Of a DNA stretch of 7,264 bases, positions 7,261-7,264 are shown one piece after another. The first letter of the stretch is position 1, and the number at the start of each line of letters is the position of its first letter. Under the pieces are notes generated by a model that searched no databases, had not been told where the DNA came from, and saw only the letters and a program-made list of their open reading frames with translations. Location of the stretch: assembly GCA_031259605.1 (NCBI GenBank), contig JAIRLE010000059.1, positions 1-7,264 of the forward strand. The letters run 5' to 3'. The DNA comes from Zoogloeaceae bacterium (GTDB lineage: Bacteria > Pseudomonadota > Gammaproteobacteria > Burkholderiales > Rhodocyclaceae). Both the position numbers and the translations under genes were made by a program.

Positions 7261-7264
7261 TTCG

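Overview
The window reads as ordinary chromosome from a Gram-negative proteobacterium, most likely a betaproteobacterium. The basis is the moderately high GC, the outer-membrane biogenesis gene order, and the BamA N-terminus and POTRA sequence, which look betaproteobacterial to me from family knowledge; no search was run. All coding regions are intact and belong to well-known families.

Layout: (1) positions 1-1523, minus strand, hold the N-terminal half (about 507 codons) of carB, the large subunit of carbamoyl-phosphate synthetase, running off the left edge. (2) Positions 1524-1823 are a divergent intergenic region. It has a plausible sigma-70-type promoter for each neighbour, both carrying the same 10-mer GGTAGAATCC around the -10, and two tandem copies of a CTCTCCCGC-type inverted repeat between them. 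(3) Positions 1824-7136, plus strand, are a tight four-gene operon rseP-bamA-skp-lpxD, with gaps of 3 bp and 13 bp and then a 4-bp overlap. (4) Positions 7137-7264 are non-coding but dense in secondary structure.

The operon genes serve the outer membrane together. RseP is the inner-membrane site-2 protease of the envelope-stress pathway. BamA is the outer-membrane insertase. Skp is the periplasmic chaperone that delivers unfolded outer-membrane proteins to BamA. LpxD is the second acyltransferase of lipid A synthesis. In most beta- and gammaproteobacteria this block is preceded by cdsA-dxr and followed by fabZ-lpxA-lpxB. Here both flanks are missing: carB lies upstream in divergent orientation and a structured non-coding stretch lies downstream.

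The least explained part is the last ~110 bases. Three consecutive stem-loops lie there. Their mismatches on the plus strand become G-U pairs on the minus strand, and the last hairpin is followed by a T-run only on the minus strand. This suggests the 3' end of a minus-strand transcript (a small RNA or the 3' UTR of a convergent gene) that enters from beyond the right edge. I found no evidence of a mobile element, a CRISPR array with repeated units, tRNA or rRNA.
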